Shown one piece after another: positions 23,496 through 32,871 of a stretch of 43,850 nucleotides of DNA. The translations under genes and the position numbers were made by a program. The stretch is from assembly GCF_016802865.1 (NCBI RefSeq), contig NZ_JAEVHM010000031.1:1-43850 (forward strand). Direction: 5' to 3'. This DNA comes from Micromonospora parastrephiae (GTDB lineage: Bacteria > Actinomycetota > Actinomycetes > Mycobacteriales > Micromonosporaceae). The notes beneath the pieces are model-generated. The model saw only the letters and a program-made list of their open reading frames with translations. It was not told where the DNA came from and did not search any database. Position 1 is the first letter of the stretch; each line of letters starts with the position of its first letter.

Positions 23496-23960
23496 ATGGC
23501 CAGCACCCCCGCAGAGCGTCCGAAACCGCTCAGCCCGGACGAGGAGGCCCTGGTGCGCGCCCTGGGCCAGGTGATGCACGTACTGCCCCGCGCGATCGAC
23601 GGCGACATGATCAGCGATCGGCAACTGCCGCTGACCGAGTACACAGCCCTGATGAACCTCTCCGAGGCACCGGACCGGCGGATGCGCATGCACGAACTCG
23701 CCGCGCTCTGCCACCTCTCGCTCAGCGGCATGACCCGAACGATCATCAGGCTGGAGACACAGGGCCTGGTCAAGCGGGAGCGGTGCGAGCAGGACGCCCG
23801 CGGCTGGAACGCCGTCCTCACCGACGCCGGCTTCGCCCGCCTGGAAGAGTCCTGGCCCAGTCACCTGGCCGCCGTACGCCGGCGGTTCCTCCAGCACTTC
23901 GAGGGCTTCGACCTGGCTCAGCTGGCACGCGCCTTCCGCGGCGCGGGGACGGCCAACTGA
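23496..23960 (+). CDS. MarR-family transcriptional regulator
   Basis: A 154-residue winged-helix repressor. The core is RMRMHELAALCHLSLSGMTR followed by TIIRLETQGLVKRERCEQDA, the MarR recognition helix and wing, with the conserved DARGWNAVLTDAGFARL after it. N- and C-terminal helices for dimerisation flank it. The start at ATG 23496 is set by the -10 box. It is divergent from the FMN reductase gene, and two palindromes between them make an autoregulated, ligand-released switch likely. The inducing ligand is unknown. The gene ends 21 bases before the convergent GH127 gene. Confidence 0.92.
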   Translation: MASTPAERPKPLSPDEEALVRALGQVMHVLPRAIDGDMISDRQLPLTEYTALMNLSEAPDRRMRMHELAALCHLSLSGMTRTIIRLETQGLVKRERCEQDARGWNAVLTDAGFARLEESWPSHLAAVRRRFLQHFEGFDLAQLARAFRGAGTAN

Positions 23961-23981
23961 GCCAGGCCGGGCCGCGCCGCC

Positions 23982-26315
23982 CTAGGCGTTCGCCACGAGC
24001 CGCCACCGGTTGTCCGCGCTGCCGTTGTCCGGGTCCTGCACCGCCTGCGCGCCCCACGTGGTGGATCCGTTCAGAATGCCGAGCAGCTTGCCGCTGTTGA
24101 CGTTGCGGATCCGGTAGGTGCCGTCGCCGTTGTCCACCAGGGTCCACCGGTGGTCGGCGGTGCCGTTGTCGGACCATTGCAGGACGCGGGCGTTGTCGGC
24201 GGTGGACATGTTCTCCACCCCGAGGACCTTCCCGCTGTTGACGTTGCGGAACCTGACCGCGTTGCCGTCGGTCACCACGACCCAGTTGTGGTCGGCCGTG
24301 CCGCTGTCACCCCACTGCACGGCGAGCCCACCGTCCGCGGTGGACATGTCCTGGATACCGAGCACCAGGCCGGTACCCACGTTGACCAGTCGGTGGCTGG
24401 CACCGCCACTGCTGCCACTGACGCTCCAGTAGACCGTGTAGTTGTAGCCGTGGGCGTCCTGGAACGGCGCGAGGTTGACCGTGGATCCGTTCGCCGTGGC
24501 GGTGAACGCCAGGGAGCTGGTGCTGGTCCGGGCGATCGACGCGACCGTGAGCGACGGAAGCGCGCTGAGCGAGGTGTTGCCGTAGTTGCCGCAGAGCACG
24601 GTCGGGCCGTACGTGACGGCGGCGACGCCGGGGTTGTCGTTGGCGGCCTGCGTGACGACCCGCATCGGCAGCCGAACGGTGATGGTGTCCCCGGAGGCCC
24701 AGGTCCGGGTGACCGTGGCGTAGCTGCCCGGCGTCGTGGCGACGTTCTGCACCACACCGTTGACGCTGACCGTCGCGCCGCTGGTCCACGCCGGGATGCG
24801 TACCCGGACACTCCACGAGCCGCTCATCGTGCCGGACAGGGTGAGGGTGCTGGTGTCACTGACCGGGTAGCTGGTGCTCTGCGTGACCGTGATCCCGCGC
24901 TCCGACCAGGTCAGCACCGACGGCGCGTAGAGGTTCACGGTCAGCGTCGTACCGTTGCGGAAGTAGATGGAGTCCATCAACCTCGTGTTGATCTCCAAGC
25001 CGGTGCCCTGGCAGCACCAGAACGAGTTGTAGTCGGTGCTCCAGGTACCGCCGCCCCACGCCGGGCCCACGCCCCGACGTCCACCCGGCCTGAGCGGGGT
25101 GAAATAGGTGATGTGGCCGTGGTTGTCGGCCGGGTTCTGTCCGCCGATCAGGTGGTTGATCAGCGCGCGCTCGTAGAAGTCGAAGTAGTCGGTCCGGTTC
25201 GGGTCGAGCAGCCACAGCTCCCGGGTCAGTTTGAGCATGTTGTACGTGTTGCACTGCTCGCACGTGTCGTTGCTGAGGTACCCGGCGATCGCGTTGGGCG
25301 CCCGGAAGTGCTCCGCCTGGCTGTTGCCGCCGATGACGTAGGTGTGCGCCCCGACGGTGATCCTCCACGCGTTGCTGGCGATGTCCCGGTAACGGGTGGT
25401 CCCGGTGGCCTTGAACTCGCGGGCGGCGCCCACCCACTTGGGCACCTGCGTGTTGGCGTGCAGGCCGGAGAGCTGGTCCTGGTTGGCAGCCAGGGGGTTG
25501 AAGACGGCGGCGTGGTCGAAGCGCTGGGCGGTGGCGAGCCACCGGGCGTCGCCGGTCTGCTGGTAGATGTCGGTCAACACGTCGTTCATGCCACCGAACT
25601 CGGTGCCCAGCATGGACTGCATCTGGCTGGCGCTCAGCCGAGCCGTCCGGGTGTCGACCCAGCCGGCGAGCCGGAGGAGCACGTCGCGGGCCTGGGTGTT
25701 GCCGGTGTAGCGCCAGACGTCGAGCAGGCCGGCGAGGGTCTTGTGGATGCAGTAGTAGGGCACGTTGCCGTTGGACAACGTCCGTGCCTCGAGCGCGGTG
25801 AAGTCGGACTCGGGGAAACCGGAGAGGTATCCCGCCGCGAAGCCGGCGGCCCCGTTGTTCGCCTGGCACTTGGCCAGCTCCGCCACCATGTAGTTCGCCT
25901 TGTCCCGGCAGGTGGTGTCGCCCAGCACCGCGTACCCGTATGCCCAGGCGCTCAGGAAGTGCCCCTGCATGTGGGTTCGGAACGGGAAGTTCGGCGCGTC
26001 CCAGCCACCGTTGGTGGCGGCGCCGTTGGTGGACAGGCGGTGGTTGGCCCGGAAGTTGTAGAGCATGCGGTCGACGTCGACGAAGCGCAGGTAGTTGAGG
26101 GTCCGGTTCTGGTTGTCCATCCAGCGGCCGGCGGTCAGCCGCACCTGACCCAGATCGAAGGGGTACGCCGAGACACCGATGTCCGCGCGGACCGGTGGGA
26201 CCACGGCCGCGGAGGCGGGGTCCGCGTCGAGCGCGGTCGCGCCGGTCGCGGACAGCACTGCGGTGGCGCCGGCGGCTTGCAACACGCGGCGCCGACTGAT
26301 GGGCAGGGGTGACAT
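23982..26315 (-). CDS. Secreted GH127-type beta-L-arabinofuranosidase with ricin-type beta-trefoil domain
   Basis: A 777-residue exported protein. A twin-arginine signal (ISRRRVLQAAGATAVLSATG) ends near ASA-AVV. The GH127 (formerly DUF1680) catalytic part spans about 40-640. The family's glutamate/cysteine site is visible as CEQCNTYNMLKL and FWCCQGTGLEIN, where a zinc-bound cysteine acts as nucleophile in the characterised enzyme HypBA1. The last 130 residues (SHRLVNVGTGLVLGIQDMST onward) are a RICIN/CBM13-like beta-trefoil with three repeats containing NVNSGK and QW-type motifs, for carbohydrate binding. ATG 26315 has GGAGG 6 bases upstream. The likely substrate is plant arabinan or extensin-type arabinose; other beta-linked sugars are possible. 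Upstream lie a sigma-A-like promoter and two LacI-type operators. Confidence 0.88.
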   Translation of the reverse strand: MSPLPISRRRVLQAAGATAVLSATGATALDADPASAAVVPPVRADIGVSAYPFDLGQVRLTAGRWMDNQNRTLNYLRFVDVDRMLYNFRANHRLSTNGAATNGGWDAPNFPFRTHMQGHFLSAWAYGYAVLGDTTCRDKANYMVAELAKCQANNGAAGFAAGYLSGFPESDFTALEARTLSNGNVPYYCIHKTLAGLLDVWRYTGNTQARDVLLRLAGWVDTRTARLSASQMQSMLGTEFGGMNDVLTDIYQQTGDARWLATAQRFDHAAVFNPLAANQDQLSGLHANTQVPKWVGAAREFKATGTTRYRDIASNAWRITVGAHTYVIGGNSQAEHFRAPNAIAGYLSNDTCEQCNTYNMLKLTRELWLLDPNRTDYFDFYERALINHLIGGQNPADNHGHITYFTPLRPGGRRGVGPAWGGGTWSTDYNSFWCCQGTGLEINTRLMDSIYFRNGTTLTVNLYAPSVLTWSERGITVTQSTSYPVSDTSTLTLSGTMSGSWSVRVRIPAWTSGATVSVNGVVQNVATTPGSYATVTRTWASGDTITVRLPMRVVTQAANDNPGVAAVTYGPTVLCGNYGNTSLSALPSLTVASIARTSTSSLAFTATANGSTVNLAPFQDAHGYNYTVYWSVSGSSGGASHRLVNVGTGLVLGIQDMSTADGGLAVQWGDSGTADHNWVVVTDGNAVRFRNVNSGKVLGVENMSTADNARVLQWSDNGTADHRWTLVDNGDGTYRIRNVNSGKLLGILNGSTTWGAQAVQDPDNGSADNRWRLVANA

Positions 26316-26394
26316 GGAAACCTCCACGAAGAGCGCAACAGGCGACGGAGCACAGCCGGGCGGGACGGGCTCGACAGGACGGGCAGACACGAGC

Positions 26395-26406
26395 GTTAGC
26401 GCTCAC
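26395..26406. promoter_or_regulatory. LacI-type operator in the GH127 leader
   Basis: GTTAGCGCTCAC differs by one base from the perfect palindrome GTTAGCGCTAAC. It lies about 80 bases upstream of the GH127 start and just downstream of the predicted transcription start, a position suited to repression. Confidence 0.5.
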
Positions 26407-26419
26407 ATCCGTGTCCGGC

Positions 26420-26449
26420 ATGTTACGGCCGAAGGTCGCTTCTATTCAA
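26420..26449 (-). promoter_or_regulatory. Predicted promoter of the GH127 gene
   Basis: On the minus strand TTGAAT (26449-26444), 18 bases, then TAACAT (26425-26420). This is a reasonable housekeeping sigma promoter, about 105 bases upstream of the start codon. The LacI-type site at 26395-26406 falls shortly after the expected transcription start. Confidence 0.5.
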
Positions 26450-26514
26450 GGTGGTGACTTTCAAATGGCTGTAGATCAGCGCAGTCACGGTTGATGATGC
26501 GCGAGCCCGCCCGG

Positions 26515-26528
26515 TGTTATCGATAACA
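26515..26528. promoter_or_regulatory. Perfect 14-bp palindrome, LacI-type operator
   Basis: TGTTATCGATAACA is fully symmetric and AT-rich compared with its surroundings. It has the central CG and TTA/TAA flanks of LacI-family operators. It lies about 200 bases upstream of the GH127 gene and 126 bases downstream of desD, in a region otherwise empty of genes (26316-26653). No LacI-family gene is adjacent. Confidence 0.55.
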
Positions 26529-26653
26529 ACCAGGCAGGTCAAGCAGACATTCGTCCGACGCGGCGGTCAGGCCGGTGGTCAGGGTGGCGGGGAGCAGAAT
26601 CGCGGTACGGAGGAAAAACCATGCCTCCATCGCACCCGCTGCCGCGACCGGTG

Positions 26654-28492
26654 TCACCGACGCGGGTCGTGGGCGGCCAGCGGGTTGGTCAGGGTGCCGA
26701 CGAACTGGAGTGCCGCCGACGGGTCCGCGAGGTCGACCATCTGCTGGTTGTCGCGCAACTGGAGCCGGTTGAGGCAGGACAGCGTGAACTCCGGTGCGAA
26801 CAGGTCGTAGCGGCGGATCCGCTCGGCCAGGTGCGGCACCCGGTCGAAGTAGTCGGCCGCGCAGGCCGCGACCGTACGCCAGAAGTCGTCCTCGGTGAGC
26901 ACCCCGGCCTCGACCAGCACCGCGTTGAGGTGGCGCAGGAAGCAGTCCACCACGTCGGTGAAGATGGTCAGCAGCTTGGTGTCGTCGGGCACGTCGACCC
27001 GGATCCGCTCCACCTCCGCCGGCAGCTCGACGTCGGCGTTCATCACCGCGATCTCCTCGGCGATGTCCTTGAAGATCACCCGTTCGACGGTGTCGCGCTC
27101 GTCGAGGACCAGGATGACGTTCTCGCCGTGCGGCATGAAGGCCAGGTCGTGGGCGTAGAAGCTGTGCAGCAGCGGGGTCAGGTACGCGTCCAGGTAGCGG
27201 CGCAGCCACGCCTCGGCGGGCAGCCCGGACCGGTCGATCAGGGCCGCCGCCAGCGAACCGCCGTCGCTGTCCACGTGCAGCAGCGCGGCCATGGTGGACA
27301 GCCGCCGCCCGGGCGCCAGGTCGGGCACCGGGCTCTCCCGCCACAACGCGGCCAGCATCTTGCGGTACGGGGAGGTGCGCTCGGTGGCCGCCTCGTACTG
27401 CCGGTGCCGGTAGCCGACCGCGGCCCGCTCCCGGATGACGGTCAGCCCGCTGCCAACCAGCACCTCGTCGCCGGCGATCAGGTCCGCCAGCCAGTCGTTG
27501 ATGGCGGGCGTGGCCGCCATGTACGCCGCCGACAGGCCGCGCATGAAGCCCATGTTCAGCACCGACAGCGCCGTCTTGACGTAGTGCCGGCGCGGCTCGG
27601 TGACGTTGAAGAAAGTGCGGATGGACTGCTGGGCGAGGTAACCGTCCGGCCCGGGGCCGAGATGCACCAGCCGGCGCTCGGCCAGCTCCCCGGCGAAGGT
27701 GACCGCCAACTTGTTCCACCACTGCCACGGGTGCGCCGGAATCAGGTGGTAGTCGGCGAGGTCCAGGCCGAGCTCGGCCATCGTGGCCGCGAACCGGGCC
27801 CGGGTCGGCGCGTCCAGCTCACCGCAGATCAGGGTGTCATAGTCGAGGTCGGCGGCGCTGCTGAACGTCGAGTTGTCCCGGTGCGCGGCCAGCCACTCCA
27901 GGCGTACCGGCGCGGCGACCTCCGGGGCGTAGCGGTGGTACTCGTCGACGCCGAAGCCGAGCCGGCCGTTGTTGGCCACGAAGCAGGGGTGCCCCTCGGT
28001 CATCGACGTCTCGATGGTCTGGAAGTCCGCCCCGGCCAGCTCGGTGGCGCTCGGCGCGGACCGGGCCAGCTTGTACGCGGTGCCGGCGAGCGTGGAGGTG
28101 ATCTCCTCCAGGTAGACCGGCAGCACCCGCGCGGAGAGCCCGAGGGCGCCGCGCAGCTCGACGATCAGGTCCACGGCGTCCGGCGGCAGCGACGCGCCGT
28201 CCCGGTGCCGGGTGATGCTGTCGGCGTCGATCTGCCAGTGCGCCAGGGTCAACACCCGGGCCGCGAACCGGTAGGTGACCGTGCCGTCGTCGCTGCGGAC
28301 CTCGTACCACTGCCGGTCGTCGTCGCCGGGCACGGGTCGGGGGGCGAGCAACCGTTCGTGGGTGAACTCGGCGAGCGCCTTGCGCACCAACAGCCGGTTG
28401 GCCCGCGCCCAGCGCTGCGGGGTGAGATGCCCGACCGGGTCACCGGTGGTCGCGGGTGCGGGGATCGGGGTGGGAACGGCGGTGGCGGTCAC
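26654..28492 (-). CDS. desD: NRPS-independent siderophore synthetase (desferrioxamine synthetase DesD)
   Basis: A 612-residue IucA/IucC-family enzyme. It uses ATP to join and cyclise N-hydroxy-N-succinyl- or acetyl-cadaverine units into desferrioxamines. The N-terminus HLTPQRWARANRLLVRKALA is the DesD hallmark. The ATP site carries SMTEGHPCFVANNGRLGFG, and later motifs are HPWQWWNKLAVTF and VKTALSVLNMGFMRGL, with SFYAHDLAFMPHGENVIL in the C-terminal FhuF-like part. GTG 28492 overlaps the desC stop (GTGA), so the long open frame upstream is not coding. It is the last gene of the desABCD run. Confidence 0.93.
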   Translation of the reverse strand: MTATAVPTPIPAPATTGDPVGHLTPQRWARANRLLVRKALAEFTHERLLAPRPVPGDDDRQWYEVRSDDGTVTYRFAARVLTLAHWQIDADSITRHRDGASLPPDAVDLIVELRGALGLSARVLPVYLEEITSTLAGTAYKLARSAPSATELAGADFQTIETSMTEGHPCFVANNGRLGFGVDEYHRYAPEVAAPVRLEWLAAHRDNSTFSSAADLDYDTLICGELDAPTRARFAATMAELGLDLADYHLIPAHPWQWWNKLAVTFAGELAERRLVHLGPGPDGYLAQQSIRTFFNVTEPRRHYVKTALSVLNMGFMRGLSAAYMAATPAINDWLADLIAGDEVLVGSGLTVIRERAAVGYRHRQYEAATERTSPYRKMLAALWRESPVPDLAPGRRLSTMAALLHVDSDGGSLAAALIDRSGLPAEAWLRRYLDAYLTPLLHSFYAHDLAFMPHGENVILVLDERDTVERVIFKDIAEEIAVMNADVELPAEVERIRVDVPDDTKLLTIFTDVVDCFLRHLNAVLVEAGVLTEDDFWRTVAACAADYFDRVPHLAERIRRYDLFAPEFTLSCLNRLQLRDNQQMVDLADPSAALQFVGTLTNPLAAHDPRR

Positions 28493-29067
28493 GCCTGGGC
28501 TCCTTCGAAGTCGGTGACGGCGGCGTGGAACTGGGCGCGGGTGCAGACGCTGAGCAGCGCGTCCTTCTCGGGCTTGGCGATCGGACCGACCACCTCGAAG
28601 CCGACGGCGGCGTTCAACGCGTGCACGGCGGTGTTGCGCACGTCCGGCTCGACCACCACCCGGACGGTGGCGGGGTCGGCGAAGAGCCACGCCATGACGG
28701 TGCCGAGCACCGCCCGGGTGAAGCCGTGTACGGGAGCACCGGTGGGCGCGCAGAGGAAGTGCATGCCCACGTCGCCGGGCTGGTGGTCGTACAGGCCGAC
28801 CAGCTCGACGTGGGCCGGGTCGTAGCGTTCGGCGAGGAAGGCGGGGGTCCCGCGCCACAGACCGAGGTACGCGTCGTGGTGCGGGTGGTCGGCGATCCGT
28901 CGGTACTCCTCGGCGACCTGGGCCTCGTCGGCGTCCTGCATGAGCCAGAACGACGCCTTCGGGTGGGTGACCCAGGTGTGCAGCAGGGCGGCGTCGGCGT
29001 CCGGGTCGACGGTACGCAGCGCGAACGCGCCGAGCCGCTCGTCGACGCGGGTGAAGACGGTGGTCAC
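28489..29067 (-). CDS. desC: Siderophore N-acyltransferase (DesC-like, AlcB/IucB family)
   Basis: A 192-residue GNAT-fold acyltransferase that acylates N-hydroxycadaverine with succinyl-, acetyl- or longer acyl-CoA. Motifs are [20 protein letters not shown] near the N-terminus, [20 protein letters not shown] in the middle, and [20 protein letters not shown] at the CoA-binding end. The choice of acyl-CoA by this enzyme sets which desferrioxamine is made and cannot be read from the sequence. ATG 29067 overlaps the desB stop by 4 bases, and the stop overlaps the desD start. Confidence 0.9.
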   Translation of the reverse strand: MTTVFTRVDERLGAFALRTVDPDADAALLHTWVTHPKASFWLMQDADEAQVAEEYRRIADHPHHDAYLGLWRGTPAFLAERYDPAHVELVGLYDHQPGDVGMHFLCAPTGAPVHGFTRAVLGTVMAWLFADPATVRVVVEPDVRNTAVHALNAAVGFEVVGPIAKPEKDALLSVCTRAQFHAAVTDFEGAQA

Positions 29068-30338
29068 GACGACACCCCGAACTCCTGGAAGGTGATGCTC
29101 TTCTCGATCGGGTAGTACTCCCGGCCGAGCAGCTCACGGATGATCCACGAGTTGCGGTAGGCGCCCATGCCCAGATCCGGTGAGGTGATGCTGTGCGTGT
29201 GGGTGCCCGCGTTCTGTAGGAAGATGCCCCGCCCGGTGTGGTCGATGCTGTAGTTGCGGGCCACGTCGAAGCGGCCGTGGGCGTCCCAGCGGATCCGGTC
29301 GCGAACCGGGGTGAGGAACGTCGGCACCTGGTAGCGGTAGCCGGTGGCCAGCACCAGCCCCTCGGTACGCAGGGCGAGGTCCCGCTCCTGCTCCACCTGA
29401 CGCAACCTCAGCGTGTACGCCCCGTCCTGGTGCGTGGCGCCGACCAGCTCGGTGTTGGTGAGCAGGCGAGTGTTCACCGGCCCGTCGACGCTGCGCGCGT
29501 AGAGCAGGTCGAAGATGTCGTTGATCAGGTCGGCGTTGATCCCCTTGAACAGGCCCTTCTGCTCGGCCTCCAGCCGGTAACGGGTCACCTCGGGCAGCGC
29601 GTGGAAGTAGTCCACGTAGTCCGGTGAGGTCATCTCCAGCGTCAGCTTGGTGTATTCGAGGGGGAAGAACCGGGGCGAGCGGGTCACCCAGTTCAGCTGG
29701 TAGCCGTACCGGTCGATGTCACCGAGCAGATCGCGGTAGATCTCGGCGGCGCTCTGCCCGCTGCCGACCACGGTGATGCTGCGCTTGGTGCTAAGCGCCG
29801 CCCGGTGCTCCAGGTAGCGCGAGTTGTGCACGGCGCCGGGCAGGCCGGCGACGGCGTCGGGCAGGTGCGGCGGGGTGCCGGTGCCGAGCACGAGGTGTCG
29901 GGCCCGGTACTCGACGCTCTCCCCCTCGCCGGCGCTCGCCCGCACCACGTACCGGTCGTCGGCGGTGTCGAACTCGACAGTGGTCACGGTCTGCCCGAAG
30001 CGGAGGTTGGGCAGCTTCGCCGCCGCCCACCGGCAGTACGCGTCGTACTCGCTGCGCAGCGGGTAGAAGCTCTCCCGGATGTAGAACGGGTAGAGCCGGC
30101 CGATCTCCTTGAGATAGTTGAGGAAGGAGTACGGCGAGGTCGGGTCGGCGAGGCTGACCAGGTCGGCGATGAACGGGGTCTGCAACCGGGCCGACTCCAG
30201 CAGCATGCCGGGGTGCCAGGCGAGACTCGGGCGGGCCTCCAGGAACACGCCGTCCAGTTCGTCGATCGGCGCGGTGAGGCAGGCCAGGCCCAGGTTGTAC
30301 GGGCCGAGCCCGATGGCGATGAAGTCGTGGGTGGGCAT
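29064..30338 (-). CDS. desB: Cadaverine/lysine N-monooxygenase (DesB-like)
   Basis: A 424-residue flavin-dependent N-hydroxylating monooxygenase of the IucD/PvdA/SidA family. It makes N-hydroxycadaverine using FAD, NADPH and oxygen. The FAD loop is [16 protein letters not shown], the NADPH loop [18 protein letters not shown], and the third motif [32 protein letters not shown] and [10 protein letters not shown] are characteristic of the C-terminus. ATG 30338 is preferred because CTGGAGA lies 5 bases upstream; GTG 30368, 4 bases after the desA stop, is possible. It follows desA and overlaps desC. Confidence 0.93.
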   Translation of the reverse strand: MPTHDFIAIGLGPYNLGLACLTAPIDELDGVFLEARPSLAWHPGMLLESARLQTPFIADLVSLADPTSPYSFLNYLKEIGRLYPFYIRESFYPLRSEYDAYCRWAAAKLPNLRFGQTVTTVEFDTADDRYVVRASAGEGESVEYRARHLVLGTGTPPHLPDAVAGLPGAVHNSRYLEHRAALSTKRSITVVGSGQSAAEIYRDLLGDIDRYGYQLNWVTRSPRFFPLEYTKLTLEMTSPDYVDYFHALPEVTRYRLEAEQKGLFKGINADLINDIFDLLYARSVDGPVNTRLLTNTELVGATHQDGAYTLRLRQVEQERDLALRTEGLVLATGYRYQVPTFLTPVRDRIRWDAHGRFDVARNYSIDHTGRGIFLQNAGTHTHSITSPDLGMGAYRNSWIIRELLGREYYPIEKSITFQEFGVSS

Positions 30339-30372
30339 CCGAGTCTCCAGGCGCGGTTTCGTGGTCACCGGG

Positions 30373-31917
30373 TCAGCCGACGGGGCAGGTCAGCTCGGCG
30401 GTGGTGCGGTCATGCACGTACCGGCCGGCGTGGGTCGCGATCAGGTCGAGCACGTGGCCGACGTCCTCGACGGTGGTGGCGGGGTTGAGCAGGGTGAACT
30501 TCAAGAAGTGCAGGCCGTCCACCCGGGTCCCGGCGACCACGGCGAGGCCGGACGCGGCCAAGGCCTCCCGGGCGTACAGGTTGGCGGCGTCGGCCAGCTC
30601 CCGGCCCGGGCCGGTGGGCAGGTAGCGGAAGACCACCGTGCTCAACTGCGAGCGGGTCACCACCTCGAAGCGGGGGTCCTCGCTGACCAGCTGCCACGCG
30701 TCGGCGGCCCGGTCGACCACCTCGTCGAAGAGCGCGCCGAGCGCGTCGGGCCCCATCACCCGCAGCGTCAGCCAGAGCTTCAACGCGTCGAAACGGCGGG
30801 TGGTCTGCAGGCTCTTGTCGACCTGGTTGGGGATGCGCTGCTCGACCATCCGCGCCGGGTTGAGGTAGTCGGCGTGGTAGGTGGCGTGCCGCAACACCCG
30901 CCGGTCGCGGACCAGCAGCGCGCTGGAGCTGACCGGCTGGAAGAACGACTTGTGGTAGTCGACGGTCACCGAGTCGGCCCGCTCGATGCCGTCGAGCAGG
31001 TGCCGGCGCGTCGGCGAGACGAGCAGCCCGCAGCCGTACGCGGCGTCCACGTGCAGCCACACGCCGGCCGCCGCGCAGATCCCGGCCAGTTCCGCGAGCG
31101 GGTCGATGGAGCCGAAGTCGGTGGTGCCGGCGGTGCCGACGACGGCCATCACCACCAGTCCGGCCTGCCGGCACCGGACGATCTCGTCGCGGACAGCGGA
31201 GGGGCGGATCCGACGCCGGCCGTCGGTGGGGACCGCGATCACCGCGTCCGGGGAGAGGCCGAGAAGCTTGGCCGACTTCTGCACGCTGAAGTGACCGGCC
31301 GCCGAGGTGAGCACCCGCAGTCGGGGCAGGAGCTCGGCGCGGGCCGCCGGGCCGAGCGCGTCCGCGCACGCCTCCTCCCGGGCCAGCAGCAGCGCCTGGA
31401 GGTTGGACTGGCTGCCTCCGCTGGTGAACACGCCGTCGGCGTCCGGGCCGAGGCCGATCCGCTGGGCGGTCCAGTCGATCAGGCGCCGCTCGATGAGGGT
31501 GGCCCCGGCGCTCTGGTCCCAGGTGTCCAGCGACGAGTTCACGGCCGTGAGCACGGCCTCGCCGAGCAGCGCCGGGATGACCACCGGGCAGTTGAGGTGC
31601 GCGAGGTAGCGGGGATGGTGAAACCAGACGGCGTCGCGCAGGTAGACGTCCTCCAGCTCGTCCAGGGCGGCGCCGGCGTCACCCAGCGGCCGGTCCAGGT
31701 CCACGCGGTCGACCACGGGGGCCAGCTCGGCCGGCGTGATGCCGGTGCCGGGCCGGTCCACACCGGACACCCGCCGGACGACCCGGTCGACGCCGTCGGC
31801 GATCGCCTGCCGGTACTGCTCGACCGAGCCCTGGTTCAGCAGCTGTGCCCGCGCGGCGGCCGGCGCGGTCGCCGGCGCCGGTGGCGTGGTCTCGACGGAA
31901 TACGTCGGCACGGTCAC
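30373..31917 (-). CDS. desA: PLP-dependent lysine decarboxylase (DesA-like)
   Basis: A 514-residue group II PLP decarboxylase giving cadaverine from lysine, the first step of desferrioxamine synthesis. [20 protein letters not shown] is the substrate and PLP phosphate region, [12 protein letters not shown] holds the PLP-binding aspartate, and the Schiff-base lysine is in [39 protein letters not shown] and [15 protein letters not shown] match the DesA/AlcA group. GTG 31917 has GGAGG 6 bases upstream. There is no iron box directly upstream, so it is probably transcribed through from desE and the siderophore-interacting reductase gene. Confidence 0.92.
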   Translation of the reverse strand: MTVPTYSVETTPPAPATAPAAARAQLLNQGSVEQYRQAIADGVDRVVRRVSGVDRPGTGITPAELAPVVDRVDLDRPLGDAGAALDELEDVYLRDAVWFHHPRYLAHLNCPVVIPALLGEAVLTAVNSSLDTWDQSAGATLIERRLIDWTAQRIGLGPDADGVFTSGGSQSNLQALLLAREEACADALGPAARAELLPRLRVLTSAAGHFSVQKSAKLLGLSPDAVIAVPTDGRRRIRPSAVRDEIVRCRQAGLVVMAVVGTAGTTDFGSIDPLAELAGICAAAGVWLHVDAAYGCGLLVSPTRRHLLDGIERADSVTVDYHKSFFQPVSSSALLVRDRRVLRHATYHADYLNPARMVEQRIPNQVDKSLQTTRRFDALKLWLTLRVMGPDALGALFDEVVDRAADAWQLVSEDPRFEVVTRSQLSTVVFRYLPTGPGRELADAANLYAREALAASGLAVVAGTRVDGLHFLKFTLLNPATTVEDVGHVLDLIATHAGRYVHDRTTAELTCPVG

Positions 31918-32009
31918 GGATGTCCTCCACGTTCTCGACGATGGGCAGCCGGAACCCACCCCGGCGCGCCGTCGCGCCGCGGTCGTGCTGCCTTCGATGG
32001 TGTCGCTAC

Positions 32010-32867
32010 TCAGGCGGTGGCGCCGGCCAGCGCCTCGGCACGCACGTCCTCTTCGGACAGCCCACGTCGCCAGTAGCCGGCGAAGGTCACCCGTCGGCGG
32101 TCGAACCCCCGCTCGCCCACCAGGTGCCGGCGCAGCGCCCGCACCGCACCGGCCTCGCCGGCGATCCAGGCGTACGGGGTGCCGGCGGGCAGCCGGGCGG
32201 CGCGGATCGAGCTGACCAGCAGGTCACTGCCGGGTGCGGTGCTGCCGCGCACGATCCAGCGGATCTCGGCGTCGGCGGCGGTGGGCAGCTCGGTGATGTC
32301 GGCGGCGTCCGGCACCTCGATCCAGGCGCGCACCGGGGTGCCGGAGGGCAGCCAGGCCAGGATCCCCGCCGCGGCCGGCAGCGCGGTCTCGTCGGCAGCC
32401 AGCACCACGACATCGGTGTCGTCCGGCGGGCGGAAGCAGACACTGCGGTTGTCGTACACCGCGGGGCCGAGCAGCAGCACCCGGTCGCCGGGCCCCGCGA
32501 GGGCGGCCCAGCGCGAGGCGGGGCCGGTGTCGCCGTGGCTGACGAAGTCGATGTCCACCTCGCCGGCGGCCGGGCGGTGCTCCCGGATGGTGTACGAGCG
32601 CATCACCGCGCGGACGTCCGGCGGGAGCGCCCGCCAGGCGCCGAACCAGTCGTCGCCCTGCTCGATCGGGACCACCGGTGCGTGCTGCCCGGGGTGCGGC
32701 AGGAACAGTGACACGCTCTGGTCCCGCCCGCCGCCGGCGAAGTCGACCAGCTCCGGGCCACCGAAGGTGATCCGGATCAGCGAGGCGCCGACCCGGCGTG
32801 CCCGCACGACGTGCGCGGCGAAGAAGCGGTACTGCAGGGCGACGGGTTCGACGGTGCTCGTACTCAT
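32010..32867 (-). CDS. Siderophore-interacting protein (FAD-dependent ferric-siderophore reductase)
   Basis: A 285-residue ViuB/YqjH-type protein. The FAD-binding barrel has RSYTIREHRP (the RxYT motif) and VDIDFVSHGDTGPASRWA. The NAD(P)H-binding part is VVLAADETALPAAAGIL, and the C-terminus ends in YAWIAGEAGAVRALRRHL and FAGYWRRGLSEED, both strong family marks. Such proteins reduce iron in the imported siderophore in the cytoplasm and release it. The gene starts 4 bases after desE and lies 92 bases before desA on the same strand, so desE, this gene and desABCD are one likely operon. Confidence 0.92.
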   Translation of the reverse strand: MSTSTVEPVALQYRFFAAHVVRARRVGASLIRITFGGPELVDFAGGGRDQSVSLFLPHPGQHAPVVPIEQGDDWFGAWRALPPDVRAVMRSYTIREHRPAAGEVDIDFVSHGDTGPASRWAALAGPGDRVLLLGPAVYDNRSVCFRPPDDTDVVVLAADETALPAAAGILAWLPSGTPVRAWIEVPDAADITELPTAADAEIRWIVRGSTAPGSDLLVSSIRAARLPAGTPYAWIAGEAGAVRALRRHLVGERGFDRRRVTFAGYWRRGLSEEDVRAEALAGATA

Positions 32868-32871
32868 GGCG

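Noticed and set aside
24150..26312. 720-residue plus-strand frame opposite the GH127 gene
   Set aside because: Antisense shadow of a clear secreted enzyme; valine/glycine/arginine-rich low-complexity translation.
26621..28825. 734-residue plus-strand frame opposite desD and desC
   Set aside because: Antisense to two well-recognised siderophore genes.
29068..29137. N-terminal extension of the desD frame upstream of 28492
   Set aside because: It reads through desC in another frame and lacks family homology; the GTGA overlap gives a normal DesD length.
30118..32076. 652-residue plus-strand frame opposite desA
   Set aside because: Antisense shadow; desA motifs are complete on the minus strand.
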